From assembly GCA_035495815.1 (NCBI GenBank), contig DATJFH010000375.1:1-8245 (forward strand): a stretch of DNA of 8,245 nucleotides, read 5' to 3'. Origin of the DNA: DATJFH01 sp035495815 (GTDB lineage: Bacteria > Acidobacteriota > Terriglobia > Bryobacterales > Bryobacteraceae). Position 1 is the stretch's first letter, and every line of letters begins with the position of its first letter. Below are positions 5,573-8,245 of the stretch, one piece after another. The notes below the pieces were generated by a model, which saw nothing but the letters and a program-made list of their open reading frames with translations, did not search any database and was not told the origin of the DNA. The translations under genes were made by a program, and so were the position numbers.

Positions 5573-8245
5573 TTAAGCAGCCTGTCCGTGGCACTTCTTG
5601 TACTTTTTGCCGCTACCGCAAGGACAGGGGTCGTTCCGGCCGACTTTGCTGTTATTAATCGCCTGTTTATGGCCGTTTCCAGACGTATCACCGCCTACGA
5701 ACTGCAGCTCAGCCAGTTCTTTATCCTTTTTGCGCTGAATATTGCGCGTGAAATCCTGGATGTTGGATTGCGCCGCGGCCCTCTCTTCGGCGTTCGGCAT
5801 TGCGGCCGTTTCCTCCTCCTCTTCCTCCCATTCCTCCTCTTCGGGGAACGGCAGCTCGGGGCGCTCGCCCTGCGCGACCTGCAGGAAAAAGAGGTAGCGG
5901 ATACTCTCGTCCTCGATACGTTCCATCATGGCCTGGAACAGGTCGAAGGATTCCTTCTTGTACTCGACCAGCGGATCTTTCTGGCCGTAGCCGCGCAGCC
6001 CGATGCCTTCCTTCAGGTGATCCATGGAAAGCAGGTGATCCTTCCACTGATCGTCGATCACCTGCAGCATCACCATGCGCTCTGTCTGGCGCATAATGTC
6101 GGCGCCGATCAGGTCTTCCTTCTCCTGGTACTTTTTCATCAGGAGGTCGACGGCGTAGTCCTCGATCTCGACCCGGTTCATCTGGCGCAGCTCGTTCAGG
6201 TCCAGCTTCACCCCGAACTGGCTGAGCACGTCGGTACGGAAACCGTCCAGGTCGTAATTATCGACGTGGATATTTTCCGGGCAGCGCAGATCGACGAAGC
6301 TGCCGACGATACCACGCGCCATTTCATTGACCCGGTCCTTCTGTTCGACGCCTTCGAGCAGTTGCCGGCGCATCCCATAGACGGCCTGGCGCTGCTTGTT
6401 CATCACATCGTCGTATTCGAGGAGGTGTTTGCGGGCCTCGAAGTTCTGTACTTCGACCGCCTTCTGGGCGGCGGCGATGCGCTTGGTAATGAGCTTGGAC
6501 TCGATGGGCATGTCCTCTTCCATGCCCAGCCGCAGCATCAGCTTCTGCATCCGCTCCCCGCCGAAGATGCGCAGCAGATCATCCTGCAGGGAAAGATAGA
6601 AACGGGAGCTGCCGGGGTCGCCCTGGCGGCCGGCGCGTCCGCGGAGCTGGTTATCGATGCGCCGCGATTCGTGCCGTTCCGTGGCGACGATATGCAGTCC
6701 GCCTAGCGCCACCACGTCTTCGTGATCTTTATCGGTCTCCGCCTTGAACCGGGCCAGCACTTCCTGCCACTCCTCCTTCGGCATCTGTTCAGGGTCTTTG
6801 TTCTGCTTCCGAAGGAATTCCCGGGCCTGCACCTCGGCGTTGCCGCCCAGCAAAATATCCGTCCCTCGGCCGGCCATGTTGGTGGAGACGGTGACGGCGC
6901 CCTTGCGCCCCGCCTGGGCCACGATGCTCGCCTCGCGCTCGTGATTCTTGGCGTTGAGCACTTCGTGCCGGACGCCCATCCGTTTCAGAATTCCCGACAG
7001 CCGCTCCGATTTTTCGACCGAAATCGTACCCACCAGAACCGGCTGGCCCAGCTCGTGCCGCTCCTTGATCTCTTTGGCCGCGTTGCGGAATTTTTCTTCT
7101 TCGGTGCGGTAGACCAGGTCCGTATGGTCCAGGCGCACCATCGGCATGTGCGTCGGCACTACGGTCACGTCCAGCTTGTACGTCTTATTGAATTCCGCCG
7201 CTTCCGTTTCGGCTGTACCGGTCATGCCGGCCAGCTTTTTGTACATGCGGAAGTAATTCTGGAAGGTGATCGTGGCCAGAGTCTGGTTCTCACGCTCGAT
7301 CTTGACTCCTTCCTTGGCTTCGACCGCCTGGTGCAGGCCGTCGCTCCAGCGCCGTCCCGGCATGAGGCGTCCGGTGAACTCGTCGACGATGATGACCTGG
7401 CCGTCCTTGACCACGTACTCCCGGTCTTTGAGATACAGCACGTGCGCGCGCAGGCTCTGCTGCACGTGATGGTTGGTCTCGATCATGGCCGGATCGTACA
7501 GGTTCTCGATCCCCAGCAGCTTTTCGACCTTCGTCACGCCCTGCTCGGTGAGGGCGACGCTGCGATGTTTCTCGTCCACCGTATAATCGCCGGTAGTCCA
7601 CTTCTCGCCCGGCTCCTTGCCGTCGTGAACTTCGCCCTTCTCCAGCTTCGGGATGATGCGGTTGATCTTGTAATATTTGTCGGTCGATTCCTCGCTCGGA
7701 CCGGAAATGATGAGCGGCGTGCGGGATTCGTCGATGAGGATCGAATCGACTTCGTCGACGATGGCGTAATGGTGCCCGCGCTGCACGCAGTCATCGATAC
7801 GGAATTTCATGTTGTCGCGGAGATAATCGAAGCCGTATTCGTTATTGGTGCCGTACGTGATATCGCAGTTGTAATTCTGCTTGCGCTCCGCGTCATCGAG
7901 GTCATGGACGATCACGCCCACGGTGAGGCCGAGGAAGCGGTAGATGCGGCCCATCCATTCGGAGTCGCGTTTGGCCAGGTAATCGTTGACGGTTACAACG
8001 TGGACGCCTTTCCCTTCGAGAGCATTCAGATAGACGGGCAGCGTGGCCACCAGCGTTTTTCCTTCGCCGGTCTTCATCTCCGCGATCTTACCCTGGTGCA
8101 GAACGATGCCGCCGATCAGCTGCTCGTCGAAGTGCCGCATGTTGAGCACGCGGCGCCCTGCTTCGCGAACTACCGCAAAAGCTTCGACCAGCAGCTCATC
8201 GAGAGTCGCGCCCTTCGCCAGACGCTCTTTGAATTCGATAGTCTT
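5573..8245 (-). CDS. secA: Protein translocase subunit SecA (5' partial)
   Basis: SecA is the cytoplasmic ATPase that drives unfolded preproteins through the SecYEG channel. The frame is open to the window edge, and 890 residues are visible. The first 32, 'KTIEFKERLAKGATLDELL...', match the usual SecA N-terminal region, so only roughly the first 50 codons are missing. Window-residue landmarks: 'MRHFDEQL' (36-43), Walker A 'TGEGKT' (59-64), 'TYGTNNEYGFDYLRDNM' (130-146), Walker B 'VDEVDS' (163-168), preprotein cross-linking region about 220-370, 'STNMAGRGTDI' (454-464), 'QLRGRAGRQGDPG' (533-545), then the helical scaffold with 'MDHLKEGIGLRGYGQKDPLVEY'. An acidic linker rich in Glu (801-815, bases 5801-5845) leads to the C-terminal zinc motif with Cys874, Cys876, Cys885 and His886 for SecB or ribosome contact. 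All key motifs are intact. The promoter and any upstream regulation lie outside the window. The DUF6599-like gene follows after 44 nt. Confidence 0.98.
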   Translation of the reverse strand, partial: KTIEFKERLAKGATLDELLVEAFAVVREAGRRVLNMRHFDEQLIGGIVLHQGKIAEMKTGEGKTLVATLPVYLNALEGKGVHVVTVNDYLAKRDSEWMGRIYRFLGLTVGVIVHDLDDAERKQNYNCDITYGTNNEYGFDYLRDNMKFRIDDCVQRGHHYAIVDEVDSILIDESRTPLIISGPSEESTDKYYKINRIIPKLEKGEVHDGKEPGEKWTTGDYTVDEKHRSVALTEQGVTKVEKLLGIENLYDPAMIETNHHVQQSLRAHVLYLKDREYVVKDGQVIIVDEFTGRLMPGRRWSDGLHQAVEAKEGVKIERENQTLATITFQNYFRMYKKLAGMTGTAETEAAEFNKTYKLDVTVVPTHMPMVRLDHTDLVYRTEEEKFRNAAKEIKERHELGQPVLVGTISVEKSERLSGILKRMGVRHEVLNAKNHEREASIVAQAGRKGAVTVSTNMAGRGTDILLGGNAEVQAREFLRKQNKDPEQMPKEEWQEVLARFKAETDKDHEDVVALGGLHIVATERHESRRIDNQLRGRAGRQGDPGSSRFYLSLQDDLLRIFGGERMQKLMLRLGMEEDMPIESKLITKRIAAAQKAVEVQNFEARKHLLEYDDVMNKQRQAVYGMRRQLLEGVEQKDRVNEMARGIVGSFVDLRCPENIHVDNYDLDGFRTDVLSQFGVKLDLNELRQMNRVEIEDYAVDLLMKKYQEKEDLIGADIMRQTERMVMLQVIDDQWKDHLLSMDHLKEGIGLRGYGQKDPLVEYKKESFDLFQAMMERIEDESIRYLFFLQVAQGERPELPFPEEEEWEEEEEETAAMPNAEERAAAQSNIQDFTRNIQRKKDKELAELQFVGGDTSGNGHKQAINNSKVGRNDPCPCGSGKKYKKCHGQAA

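Noticed and set aside
5801..5845. Simple-sequence-like CTCCTC tract in secA
   Set aside because: It encodes the Glu-rich linker before the SecA zinc motif, which is variable in length and often acidic in this family. No frameshift is present.
5588..6706. Long plus-strand open frame of 372 codons opposite secA
   Set aside because: It lies wholly antisense to the highly conserved SecA C-terminal half. Its Leu/Val/His-rich product is what the reverse complement of SecA codons gives in GC-rich DNA.

Overview
The window looks like a chromosomal segment from a GC-rich (about 60%) acidobacterium, most likely near Solibacter/Bryobacter. This is inferred from three things: a HEAT-repeat protein ending in a Pirellula/Verrucomicrobium-type cytochrome c domain (a class expanded in Planctomycetes, Verrucomicrobia and Solibacter-like acidobacteria), a Tat-exported amidohydrolase, and a membrane-anchored protein resembling DUF6599 directly behind secA. 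No mobile element, CRISPR array, tRNA or rRNA gene was seen.

Layout, left to right. (1) 1-1869 (+): the C-terminal 622 residues of a HEAT-repeat/cytochrome c protein, cut at its 5' end by the window. (2) 1870-2925 (+): two short unknown genes, each apparently its own transcription unit. The first (1982-2350, possible winged-helix protein) has a candidate sigma70 promoter, a strong internal ribosome binding site that suggests a shorter TTG-started product, and an intrinsic terminator that begins at its stop codon. The second (2497-2925) is a small single-pass membrane protein preceded by two inverted repeats. The 9-mer TCCTATTGT overlaps the candidate -35 of both promoters, hinting at shared control. 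(3) 2972-4216 (+): a Tat-signal metal-dependent amidohydrolase with a complete set of candidate metal ligands. (4) 4217-4565: a non-coding gap between convergent transcription units, with a strong bidirectional terminator, weaker hairpins and one DnaA-box-like site. (5) 4566-8245 (-): secA, lacking only its N-terminal codons, followed 44 nt downstream by the DUF6599-like protein, presumably in one operon.

The well-understood parts are the SecA motor and the amidohydrolase fold. The HEAT/cytochrome protein, the amidohydrolase and the DUF6599-like protein all appear to act outside the cytoplasm. I found no clear evidence for a new multi-gene system. The parts most worth following up are the two small unknown genes with their shared promoter element and palindrome, and the exported protein linked to secA.
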